Assembly (NCBI GenBank): GCA_018823135.1
Contig: JAHJJF010000043.1
Span: 1 to 57,115 of the forward strand
Direction: 5' to 3'
Length of the DNA stretch: 57,115 nucleotides
Source of the DNA: Pseudomonadota bacterium
GTDB lineage: Bacteria > Desulfobacterota > Desulfobulbia > Desulfobulbales > CALZHT01
Below the pieces are notes generated by a model that saw only the letters and a program-made list of their open reading frames with translations, ran no database searches and was not told where the DNA came from. Below are positions 45,457 to 53,766 of the stretch, in pieces (positions within the stretch are counted from its first letter, which is position 1; every line of letters begins with the position of its first letter). Both the position numbers and the translations under genes were made by a program.

Positions 45457-45755
45457 AAAAACGTAACCACTCAGTATGGACTCAAAATTACATCAAACTT
45501 CAGGCTGCAACAGCTCAACATTGCTCCAGAAGCCTATATGCCGAGCGGCGGATCCTGCCTGATTGTGCAAAGATGGGATACTGCTGGACATTTATAAAAA
45601 ACAGTTATTGTAAAAAAACTTGACCGGGCTCCATCTTTTTATCAATGCTTAAATATGTCCGGATCTAATCCGGCCTTTCCCCTGATCTCCAACTCTCATC
45701 TCATGCTTTTCAACAGATAAAACTAAAACAACTGTTCTCACTGGAGAGAATAAAA

Positions 45756-48365
45756 ATGGCTCCCTCAAAATTCATCGGTTTTTCAATGAAAAGGCCGAAA
45801 ACGGTCACCGTCATAATGATCCTGGCAACCTTGCTTCTGGGATCTTTAATCAGCACAGTGCATGTTGACACCGACCCGGAAAACATGCTTTCCAAAGAGG
45901 AAGCGGTCCGCGTCTTTCACAACAAAGTCAAACAGGAATTCTCTCTCCATGATGTAGTGGTTGTCGGTATTGTCAACGAAGAACATCCTGACGGGGTATT
46001 CAACCCGGCCACCCTGAAAAACATCCAGAGCCTGACGGAATATTCACTGAACCTTTCTTCTGAAAAAGATCCGCAAAAAAGGGTTGTCACCCAAAATGTC
46101 ATTGCTCCGGGAACCGTCGACAACATTGAGCAGGCAGGGATGGGCCAGGTCCGCTTCGAATGGCTGATGAAAGAAGCCCCGACCTCTCGCGAAGGCGCCC
46201 TTGCAATCAGAGACAATGCGATGTCCAATCCTTTACTCAAAGGCACTCTGGTCTCTGAAGACGGCAAGGCTCTCTGTATATATCTGCCGATTACTGCAAA
46301 AGATTTTGCCTATGAACTTCGAACCCTGCTCCTTGATAATATTAGAACATTAGACACCTCGAACGGCGATAAATTTTACATTACCGGTCTTCCTGTTGCC
46401 GAAGACACCTTTGGAGTTGAAATGTTTATCCAGATGGCGGTATCCGCGCCCCTGGCCATGCTTGCCATCTTTATCCTCATGTTTATTTTCTTCAAAAAAA
46501 TCAACATGATCATTTCTCCGCTGATCATCGCCATGGTCTCGGTAATTGCAACCATGGGGCTATTAATCGGCGCGGGAAACACGCTTCATATCATGAGTTC
46601 CATGATCCCTATTTTCCTGATGCCCATTGCTGTTGTTGACAGTATCCATATACTTTCGGAATTTTTTGACAGATATCCGTCAATCGGGGACCGGCGAAAA
46701 ACTCTTGAACATGTCATGGACCAACTGTTCATGCCCATGTTCTATACTTCCCTCACCTCTGCGGCAGGTTTTTTGTCCCTTGCCCTTACCCCGATTCCGC
46801 CGGTGCAGGTATTCGGCATTTTTGTCGCTTTCGGAATCATGCTCGCATGGCTGTTAACGATTATTTTTGTTCCGGCATACATAATGATGCTGAAGGAGGA
46901 AAGCCTTTCCGGATTTGGCGCAGCCGTGCATGGCAATAAAAACGTCCATAGCGGGTTTCTGTCAAGACACCTGCGCTGGCTCGGCAAACTCACCTATAAT
47001 CAATCCAAACTTATCTTGGCCGCCACATTGATGATTCTTATCGTTGCCGCCTGGGGAATCACCAAAATAAACATCAATGACAACCCGGTAAAATGGTTCA
47101 AAAAAGACCACCCCATCCGCGTAGCAGACAAGGTCCTCAACCATCATTTCGGCGGCACCTATGAGGCCTATCTGGTGCTTACCGGCCAAGGAAGAGACAT
47201 GAGTGTTTCAGAAACAGCGGCACTCATAAACGAACAAATTAACAACGTCATTCCTGGCGGCGAAAACAGTCCGATCAGGGAAGACGCCGCTTTATCCCTT
47301 GATGAGATGCAAAAAACCAGCGGAACCCCCGAAGAATTGTTCAGGAAACTGACCGGGAATTTCGAAGAAAAAATGAATGCTGCAAATGACGCCGACTACG
47401 AGGTCTGGGGGAATATTCTTGACTCAGTTGCACAGGTAAAAAACCGTGGCCAGATTTTCAAACAACCGGAAATGCTGCGTTATATCGAAAAACTGCAAGC
47501 ATCGCTCGTGGAATCAGGCGCTGTGGGCAAAAGCAACTCTGTCGCCGATGTGGTCAAAAAGGTTTACCAGGAATTATACGAAGCAAATCCGGAATATTAT
47601 CGTATCCCTGACACCAGCAATGCCGTTGCCCAGAGTTTGATCTCTTTTCAGAACAGCCACAAACCCGACGATCTCTGGCATCTTGTCACCCCTGATTATA
47701 CAAAGGCAAATATCTGGGTACAGCTTAAAAGCGGCGACAATCAGGACATGGAAAAAGTTATCATCAAAATGGACGTTTTTTTTAAAGAAAATCCTCCTCC
47801 CATGGAAATCGAATATCAATGGGCCGGACTCACATACCTGAACGTCGTATGGCAGGATAAAATGGTCAATGGCATGCTGAAGTCATTTATGAGCAGCTTT
47901 GTCGTGGTCTTCATAATGATGGCTTTTCTTTTCCGTTCCCCGCTCTGGGGCCTGCTTGCCATGGTTCCGCTTTCCGTCACCATCGCGTTTATTTACGGAA
48001 TTATCGGCATTATTGGAAAAGACTATGACATGCCGGTTGCGGTGCTTTCGTCGCTTACTCTGGGGCTGGCGGTTGACTTTGCAATCCATTTCCTTGAACG
48101 ATCAAGGATGGTTTATAAAAAAACCGGCTCATGGAAAGCTGCAATCGAGGAGATGTTTGAAGAACCTGCCCGGGCGATCACCAGGAATGTAATCGTCATC
48201 GCCATCGGTTTCACCCCGCTCCTTGCGGCGCCGCTGGTTCCATACCAAACCGTTGGGGTTTTCCTGGCCAGCATAATGGCGGTGTCCGGTGTTGCCACGA
48301 TGATCATCCTGCCCGCTCTGGTGGCGACATTTGAACCCTGGCTGTTTAAAAAAAGTAACAAGTGA
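45756..48365 (+). CDS. RND/MMPL-family exporter
   Basis: 869 residues, inner membrane. Start has GGAGAG upstream. Topology is the duplicated RND plan: TM1 (TVTVIMILATLLLGSLI), a periplasmic loop of about 180 residues, helices at about 225-380 (AMLAIFILMFIFFKKINMII, MPIAVVDSIHILSEFFDR with the SSD-like conserved Asp), second TM group from LILAATLMILIVAAWGI, second loop, and final helices (VVFIMMAFLFRSP, LTLGLAVDFAIHFLERSRM). Proton-driven export of lipids or hydrophobic compounds is typical (HpnN/MmpL-like). It is followed by a LolA-like protein and an outer-membrane barrel, suggesting a trans-envelope route. Confidence 0.88.
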   Translation: MAPSKFIGFSMKRPKTVTVIMILATLLLGSLISTVHVDTDPENMLSKEEAVRVFHNKVKQEFSLHDVVVVGIVNEEHPDGVFNPATLKNIQSLTEYSLNLSSEKDPQKRVVTQNVIAPGTVDNIEQAGMGQVRFEWLMKEAPTSREGALAIRDNAMSNPLLKGTLVSEDGKALCIYLPITAKDFAYELRTLLLDNIRTLDTSNGDKFYITGLPVAEDTFGVEMFIQMAVSAPLAMLAIFILMFIFFKKINMIISPLIIAMVSVIATMGLLIGAGNTLHIMSSMIPIFLMPIAVVDSIHILSEFFDRYPSIGDRRKTLEHVMDQLFMPMFYTSLTSAAGFLSLALTPIPPVQVFGIFVAFGIMLAWLLTIIFVPAYIMMLKEESLSGFGAAVHGNKNVHSGFLSRHLRWLGKLTYNQSKLILAATLMILIVAAWGITKININDNPVKWFKKDHPIRVADKVLNHHFGGTYEAYLVLTGQGRDMSVSETAALINEQINNVIPGGENSPIREDAALSLDEMQKTSGTPEELFRKLTGNFEEKMNAANDADYEVWGNILDSVAQVKNRGQIFKQPEMLRYIEKLQASLVESGAVGKSNSVADVVKKVYQELYEANPEYYRIPDTSNAVAQSLISFQNSHKPDDLWHLVTPDYTKANIWVQLKSGDNQDMEKVIIKMDVFFKENPPPMEIEYQWAGLTYLNVVWQDKMVNGMLKSFMSSFVVVFIMMAFLFRSPLWGLLAMVPLSVTIAFIYGIIGIIGKDYDMPVAVLSSLTLGLAVDFAIHFLERSRMVYKKTGSWKAAIEEMFEEPARAITRNVIVIAIGFTPLLAAPLVPYQTVGVFLASIMAVSGVATMIILPALVATFEPWLFKKSNK

Positions 48366-48430
48366 CAAAATTTAACCACGAAGATCTCCGCGATCACCGA
48401 TTTTCTTGAAAACGTTAGAGGAGTTTAATC

Positions 48431-49228
48431 ATGAAAAAGATAGCCGCTATAATACTGGGAATTATCCTTTCAGCAGCCCTGTTATCCTCCCAGGGATTTG
48501 CAGAACAAGCCCTTTCTGTTGATGAAATCGTCAACAGAGCAAACCTTGCCGCATATTACGCCGGGAATGACGGACGTTCGGAAGTATCAATGACGATTAC
48601 CGACTCCCAGGGAAGAATTAGAAACCGCGAATTCGTCATCCTCAGACGAGATGTCGCAGATGGCGGCGACCAGCAATTCTATGTCTATTTCCAGAAACCC
48701 AGCGATGTCCGGAAAATGGTCTTCATGGTCCACAAACATATAGACAAGGACGACGACCGCTGGTTGTATCTACCGGCCCTCGACCTGGTAAAACGCATTG
48801 CTGCCGCGGACAAGCGAACCAGTTTTGTCGGCTCCCATTTTTTATACGAAGATGTATCCGGGCGATCGGCAACCGAAGACAACCACGAACTCATCGAAAC
48901 CACAGACTCCTCATATGTTCTTAAAAATATCCCCAAAGATCTGAAAAGCGTAGAATTCAGTTCTTATACCGTCTGGATAGATAAAAAAACTTTTCTGCCG
49001 ATGAAAGCCGAATACTTTGACAGCAACAACAAAAAATACCGCACCGTTGAAGCGCTCAAAACCGATACTATTCAGGGTCTCCCCACGGTTCTTTCTTCAC
49101 GGGTGCAGGATCTGAATTCAGGCGGGAACACGGTTACGGAGTTCACCAAAATACAATATGATATCGGCCTGGCCGACAACATCTTCACGGAACGCTATCT
49201 CCGGCGCGCGCCCAGAGAAGTGAGATAA
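48431..49228 (+). CDS. LolA-like outer-membrane lipoprotein-sorting protein
   Basis: 265 residues with a Sec signal (IILGIILSAALLSSQGFAEQ). The mature part has the LolA/LolB-like half-barrel pattern: VDEIVNRANLAAYYAGNDGR, EVSMTITDSQGRIRNREFVI, KMVFMVHKHIDKDDDRWLYL and the middle block SFVGSHFLYEDVSGR. It would carry a lipid-like substrate across the periplasm between the RND pump and the outer membrane. AGGAG lies 8 nt before the start. Gene order RND, LolA-like, barrel is repeated in many proteobacteria. Confidence 0.85.
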   Translation: MKKIAAIILGIILSAALLSSQGFAEQALSVDEIVNRANLAAYYAGNDGRSEVSMTITDSQGRIRNREFVILRRDVADGGDQQFYVYFQKPSDVRKMVFMVHKHIDKDDDRWLYLPALDLVKRIAAADKRTSFVGSHFLYEDVSGRSATEDNHELIETTDSSYVLKNIPKDLKSVEFSSYTVWIDKKTFLPMKAEYFDSNNKKYRTVEALKTDTIQGLPTVLSSRVQDLNSGGNTVTEFTKIQYDIGLADNIFTERYLRRAPREVR

Positions 49229-49234
49229 CGGATC

Positions 49235-50524
49235 ATGTATTATCGCCAAAACACATTAGTAGTCCTGACTGCCCTTTTATTCTTCATGCCCTTGCCGGTA
49301 TTCGCGATGGGCGTGTCAACGGCACAGGACTATCTGTCTGATAAATATCAGATAGATTTCAATGGTTTTATCGAGGCCCGGGCCGGCGGCAGAATAGACA
49401 ACACTGTCGATGAAAAGGATGCATCAATCGCCGAAACGCGTCTGCAGCTGGATTTCGGGAAAAATGCCACATGGGGAACCCTGAAATTGAAAGGCGATAT
49501 TCTGGGCGATCTTGTAACCGAAGAGCTGACTGCTGAACTCCGGGAACTCAATGTTGTCTCCTCTCCCTTTGATACAGTGGATATCAAGGCAGGACGTCAG
49601 GTGCTTACCTGGGGAACCGGCGACCTGCTGTTTATCAATGACCTTTTCCCAAAAGACTGGGAGTCCTTCTTCATCGGCCGGGATGACGAGTATCTTAAAG
49701 CGCCCAGTGATGCGATCAAAACCAGCCTGTTTCTTGACGCCTTCAACCTTGACTTGGTTTATGTTCCGGTCTTTAACGGCTCTAAATATATCGATGGATC
49801 GCGCATTTCTTACTGGAACTCGATGCAGAGCAGAATTGCCGGACGCGACTTCATCTTTACCGACCAGGAAAGAAACCACTTTTCCCGGGACAGCGAATAT
49901 GCCCTGCGGCTCTCGAAAAACCTCAATGGCACCGAACTTGCCCTTTATTTCTACAACGGCTTCTGGAATACTCCTGAGGGCGTTGATCCCCTTGCCATGG
50001 AACTCATCTATCCGCGCCTTTCCGTCTACGGTGCAAGCGCCAGGAAAGCCATATTGGGCGGAATCGGCAATACCGAAATCGGCTATTACGATTCACGACA
50101 GGACCCCGGCGGCGACGACCCGTTGATCCGCAACAGTGAAATCCGTTTTCTTGCCGGCTATGAAAGGGAGATTGCCAGAAACTTTTCCGGTGGCTTGCAG
50201 TATTATCTCGAGTACATGGAGGATTACGCGCAATATGAAAGCAGCATGCCGGCCGGTGCCCGGAAAAAAGATGAATACCGCCATTTAATCACCCTGCGCC
50301 TCACCAAACTGCTGATGAACCAGAATCTGCGCTTATCGGTTTTCACCTACTTTTCCCCATCTGACGAGGATGCCTATATTCGCCCCAAAGCAAATTATAA
50401 GCTTAACGATAACTGGTCAATCGAAGCCGGTGGCAACCTGTTCCGGGGAAAAAACGATCATACCTTCTGGGGACAGTTTGAGGACAACACCAATATCTAT
50501 GCCGGGACCCGCCTGAGTTTTTAA
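49235..50524 (+). CDS. Outer-membrane beta-barrel protein (DUF1302-like)
   Basis: 429 residues, signal peptide to about residue 24 (VVLTALLFFMPLPVFAMG). The rest alternates amphipathic strands ending in TNIYAGTRLSF with C-terminal Phe, the usual outer-membrane signature. Early blocks are FNGFIEARAGGRIDN, RLQLDFGKNATWGTLKLKGD and DTVDIKAGRQVLTWGTGDLL, as in DUF1302-type porins. It begins 6 nt after the LolA-like gene, so the two are co-translated. Likely the outer-membrane exit or sink of the RND system; cargo unknown. Confidence 0.83.
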   Translation: MYYRQNTLVVLTALLFFMPLPVFAMGVSTAQDYLSDKYQIDFNGFIEARAGGRIDNTVDEKDASIAETRLQLDFGKNATWGTLKLKGDILGDLVTEELTAELRELNVVSSPFDTVDIKAGRQVLTWGTGDLLFINDLFPKDWESFFIGRDDEYLKAPSDAIKTSLFLDAFNLDLVYVPVFNGSKYIDGSRISYWNSMQSRIAGRDFIFTDQERNHFSRDSEYALRLSKNLNGTELALYFYNGFWNTPEGVDPLAMELIYPRLSVYGASARKAILGGIGNTEIGYYDSRQDPGGDDPLIRNSEIRFLAGYEREIARNFSGGLQYYLEYMEDYAQYESSMPAGARKKDEYRHLITLRLTKLLMNQNLRLSVFTYFSPSDEDAYIRPKANYKLNDNWSIEAGGNLFRGKNDHTFWGQFEDNTNIYAGTRLSF

Positions 50525-50595
50525 GCACAACTCCCTATACTCTTTACCGTTTACTCGTCACTCATCACTATTTACTGACTTTAAAGGAGCTCAAC

Positions 50596-50820
50596 ATGAT
50601 TGTTAACGACTGGATCCATTCTATTGCCGGATCATTTATTCTCATAAGCCTGGCCCTTGGCACCTGGGTCCATCCCTACTGGTATTTTTTCACAGCGTTT
50701 GTTGGTGCAAATCTTCTCCAATTCGGCTTTACAAAATTCTGCCCCATGGGCATCATCCTAAAAAAACTCGGCATACCTGAAACAAAATCTTCCTGCTGTG
50801 CATCCCCGAAAAACACCTGA
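50596..50820 (+). CDS. DUF2892 (YgaP-type) small membrane protein
   Basis: 74 residues. Two helices: IHSIAGSFILISLALGTWV and WYFFTAFVGANLLQFGFTKF, joined by HPY. The DUF2892 signature GFTKFCPMGIILKKLG is present, and the tail adds SSCCASPK with two cysteines. DUF2892 helices are fused to rhodanese in E. coli YgaP and recur beside sulfide or thiosulfate genes, so a sulfur link is suggested. AAAGGAG ribosome binding site. It follows the barrel gene by 71 nt. Confidence 0.85.
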   Translation: MIVNDWIHSIAGSFILISLALGTWVHPYWYFFTAFVGANLLQFGFTKFCPMGIILKKLGIPETKSSCCASPKNT

Positions 50821-50951
50821 TCGGATATTTCAAAAAACGACACAGATCTGGGGGAGCAAAACATTTGATTACAACCTGGCCATTCTTTGTTAATTTGAGC
50901 TTTGAACCTTCTTTTTTGTAAAATACCCCCACCTCAAATTGGGAAACAAAC

Positions 50952-52676
50952 ATGCCGGACCAAAACACTCCCCTGAAGTCGGCCGACTACTCCGAAAGCC
51001 TGCTGGTTCATTTCAGACGCATCGAAAGCCTCCGCCAGGAAGCCCTGTCTTTTCCGGCAATCGACCTGAACCACCGCCAGCTCTGCGACCTGGAAATGCT
51101 GTTGAACCGAGCTTTTTATCCCCTTAGAGGCTTCATGAATAAAGGGGATTACGAAAATGTGCTTGCAAACATGCGCCTCGCCGATGGCACCCTCTGGCCC
51201 ATGCCCATTTGCCTTGATATTGATGAAAAAACAGCCACGTCAATAAAGCCCGGCCAACAACTGGCGCTGAACGACCAGGAAGGATTCATGCTGGCGGTTC
51301 TCACCGTTGAAAGCATCTGGAGACCTGACAAAAAACTCGAGGCTGAAGCTGTTTTCGAAACCGATGATCCGGACAAACATTCCGGAGTCAGAAATCTTCT
51401 GGAGCAGACCGAATCCTGGTATGTGGGCGGCAGTCTGGAGGGACTCCATCTCCCCCTGCATTTTGATTTCAAGGAACTCCGCCTCACTCCTTCTGAAACG
51501 CACCGTTTCTTTTCACAAAGCGGCTGGCGGCAGGTTGTCGGCTTTCATACGGATAAATATCTTCATTGCGCTCACAAGGAAATGATCCTGCGCGCCGCCC
51601 GCGAAGCCGGGGCAAATATCCTCCTGCAACCGGTTGTCGGTTTGGGCCATCCAGGAAATCTTGATCATTATACCCATGTCCGTTGCTACCAGGAAATTGC
51701 CAAACAATTCCCCAAAAACATGATCCTTCTGGGCTTGCTTCCCCTGGCCAGCCGCATGGCCGGCCCCCGTGAAGCCCTCTGGCATGCAATAATCAAAAGA
51801 AACTATGGTTGCAGCCATATCATTATTGCCGAGGACCACGGCGATCCCAACGCCAACAACAAGAGCAACGGCCCCTTGTATACACGAGGATCGGCTCAGG
51901 AGCTTGTAAAGAAGTATGAGGAAGAAACCGGCATCATCATGGTGCCGCTCAGAAACATGGTCTATGTTGAGGATAAGGCCCAGTATGTCCTGGAGGATGA
52001 GGTACAGGAAGGCATGACCGTAAAGAATATCACCTCAACCGAACTCAAGCGCCGCCTGGAAAACGGCCTTGAGATTCCTGAATGGTTTTCTTTCCCCGGA
52101 GTGGTAAAAGAGCTGCGCTACGCCTTTCCGCCCCGCTCCAAACAGGGTTTTACAATCTTTATCACCGGCCTGTCCGGTGCAGGAAAGTCCACTATTGCCA
52201 AGGCCTTGATGGTGAAATTCCTGGAAATGCGCGATCGCCCGGTTACTCTGCTTGACGGCGATATTGTCAGAAAAAATCTTTCCAGCGAGCTCAACTTCTC
52301 CAAAGAACACCGGAATCTCAACATCACCAGAATCGGTTTCGTGGCAAGCGAAATCACCAAGAACGGCGGCATCGCCCTCTGTGCGCCCATCGCGCCCTAT
52401 GAGGAATCACGACAGATAAGCCGGAAGATGATCAGCCAGTACGGCGGCTACATTGAAGTGTTCATGTCAACCCCCATGGAAGTCTGCGAGCAGCGCGACA
52501 GAAAAGGCCTTTACGCAAAAGCCCGGGCCGGAAAAATCAAGGGAGTCACCGGAGTCTCCGATCCGTATATCCCGCCCTCAAATCCTGAAATCACCATCGA
52601 CACCTCGACAATGACCCCGGCCGAGGCAACCCAGGAAGTCCTGCTGTATCTTGAAGAACAGGGGTATATAAAATAG
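50952..52676 (+). CDS. Sat-CysC-type fusion (ATP sulfurylase/APS kinase) with altered active site
   Basis: 574 residues, aligning by eye end to end with the Aquifex fusion enzyme. Sulfurylase part 1-395 keeps RAFYPLRGFMNKGDYENV, HPGNLDHYTHVR and ASRMAGPREALWHAIIKRNY. The canonical QTRNP is HTDKY (199-203), leaving H205xxH208; GRDHA is AEDHG (293-297). Both substrate-binding arginines are thus Asp or Glu. The kinase part 396-574 has Walker A GLSGAGKSTIAKAL, LLDGDIVRKNL and APYEESRQISR, but LNFSKEHRNLN where FSxEDR is usual. Sulfate chemistry is doubtful; a different adenylyl or phosphoryl transfer is possible. A heptamer array abuts the stop. Confidence 0.82.
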   Translation: MPDQNTPLKSADYSESLLVHFRRIESLRQEALSFPAIDLNHRQLCDLEMLLNRAFYPLRGFMNKGDYENVLANMRLADGTLWPMPICLDIDEKTATSIKPGQQLALNDQEGFMLAVLTVESIWRPDKKLEAEAVFETDDPDKHSGVRNLLEQTESWYVGGSLEGLHLPLHFDFKELRLTPSETHRFFSQSGWRQVVGFHTDKYLHCAHKEMILRAAREAGANILLQPVVGLGHPGNLDHYTHVRCYQEIAKQFPKNMILLGLLPLASRMAGPREALWHAIIKRNYGCSHIIIAEDHGDPNANNKSNGPLYTRGSAQELVKKYEEETGIIMVPLRNMVYVEDKAQYVLEDEVQEGMTVKNITSTELKRRLENGLEIPEWFSFPGVVKELRYAFPPRSKQGFTIFITGLSGAGKSTIAKALMVKFLEMRDRPVTLLDGDIVRKNLSSELNFSKEHRNLNITRIGFVASEITKNGGIALCAPIAPYEESRQISRKMISQYGGYIEVFMSTPMEVCEQRDRKGLYAKARAGKIKGVTGVSDPYIPPSNPEITIDTSTMTPAEATQEVLLYLEEQGYIK

Positions 52677-52800
52677 TGCTGAGTGCTGAGTGCTGAGTGC
52701 TGAGTGCTGAGTGCTGAGTGTTGAGTGCTGAGTGCTGAGTGCTGAGTGCTGAGTGCTGAGTGCTGAGTGAGGGGTGAGGGGTGAGGGGTGAGGGGTGAGG
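52676..52800. repeat. Heptamer tandem repeats (GTGCTGA)n then (GTGAGGG)n
   Basis: About 13 copies of GTGCTGA (one GTGTTGA variant) from 52676 pass directly into about 4-5 copies of GTGAGGG, to 52800. The array starts inside the stop codon of the Sat-CysC-like gene and fills most of the spacer to bioD. Such 7-bp repeats expand and contract readily and resemble the short tandem heptamers of cyanobacterial spacers. Confidence 0.95.
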
Positions 52801-52830
52801 AAAAGTATTTTGACCGCGTGAGAAAGTCAA

Positions 52831-53547
52831 TCAGCCTTGAGCTTTCAGCTCCTTCACAATTCTTTCCCCAATTGGCCTGAAGAATCCATAGGCATCATCA
52901 AGATTTTCACACCAGGGTATTCTTCCGAAGACTTTCACATCCCCTATTTCAACAATACTCCGCATATTATCTTCCACCAGGTGTTCATTTTCATCCGGCG
53001 AGGAATCGGAAAGAATCACTCCGGTTATGGGAATGTCCCTGTTTCGTAGTGCTTCAAGGGTCAACAGGGTGTGGTTCAACGTTCCAAGGCCGCTTCTGGC
53101 CACAACAAGTGTCCGGAACTTACACCCTGAGATAAGATCGGCAAGGAGCAGATCGCGCCGTAACGGCACAAGCACACCACCGACGCCCTCAAGGAGGACA
53201 ATCTCGTACTTTAACGCCAAACTCCTGGTGCAGTCTATAAGTACCGCAGAATCAATGGCCCGTTTATCTGTTTCCGCAGCAAGATGCGGCGAAGCAGGCA
53301 GGGAGAACCTGTATGGTGAGAGTTCGTCAAGATTGATTGATTCTTTATTAATCCCGGCAAAATCAAGACACCGGAACAGATCTCCAGAAATCTCGGCACT
53401 TCCGGTGCTCACCCATTTCTGATAGCAGGCATCAATGCCTTTTTCCCGGAAAAACCGCAGCAGCAAGGCGCAAACAAAGGTCTTTCCCACATCCGTGTCC
53501 GTGCCGGTGATGAATATAACGTTATGTGTTTTGTTAATCGTATTCAT
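52831..53547 (-). CDS. bioD: Dethiobiotin synthetase BioD
   Basis: 238 residues. Makes dethiobiotin from 7,8-diaminopelargonate, CO2 and ATP. P-loop FITGTDTDVGKTFVCALLLR near 13, the substrate loop QKWVSTG near 43 (Trp in place of the usual Pro-Val of KPV), metal/phosphate motif VLLEGVGGVLVPL, and LVVARSGLGTLNHTLLTLEA. Length normal. It lies downstream of the BioH-BioC fusion on the same strand with a word-repeat spacer, so both supply biotin synthesis. bioA, bioB and bioF are not in the window. Confidence 0.92.
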   Translation of the reverse strand: MNTINKTHNVIFITGTDTDVGKTFVCALLLRFFREKGIDACYQKWVSTGSAEISGDLFRCLDFAGINKESINLDELSPYRFSLPASPHLAAETDKRAIDSAVLIDCTRSLALKYEIVLLEGVGGVLVPLRRDLLLADLISGCKFRTLVVARSGLGTLNHTLLTLEALRNRDIPITGVILSDSSPDENEHLVEDNMRSIVEIGDVKVFGRIPWCENLDDAYGFFRPIGERIVKELKAQG

Positions 53548-53567
53548 TCGTTACCAAAAAACATCTG

Positions 53568-53760
53568 CTCAAAGCTGAAAGCTCAAGGTTCAAGAAAAAA
53601 ACGAACTTGTGAAACGAGATGTGTTAATTTCCTTTCCGCTTTGACCTTTCAACTTCCATCTGTTCGCTTTCAGCTCTGCCCCTTGACCTTTAAGCTGTCC
53701 TTTCCAGCTTTTGCCTTTCAGCCTTGAGCTTTGAGCCATCTGTCATCAGCCTTCAGCTAA
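53568..53760. repeat. Word-repeat spacer (CTTTCAGC / CTTGAGCTTT)
   Basis: Between bioD and the BioH-BioC gene the words AAAGCTGAAAGCTCAAGG, CTTTCAGC, CCTTGAGCTTTGAGCC, CTTGACCTTT and CAGCCTTCAGC recur in both orientations. It is low-complexity, with no coding signal. Confidence 0.65.
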
Positions 53761-53766
53761 AACCTT

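Noticed and set aside
45756-50524. RND set as a tripartite multidrug pump
   Set aside because: No membrane-fusion protein or TolC-type channel is present; the LolA-like and barrel partners fit lipid-type export better.
52676-52800. Tandem repeats as a CRISPR array
   Set aside because: Units are 7 bp with no spacers and no cas genes nearby.
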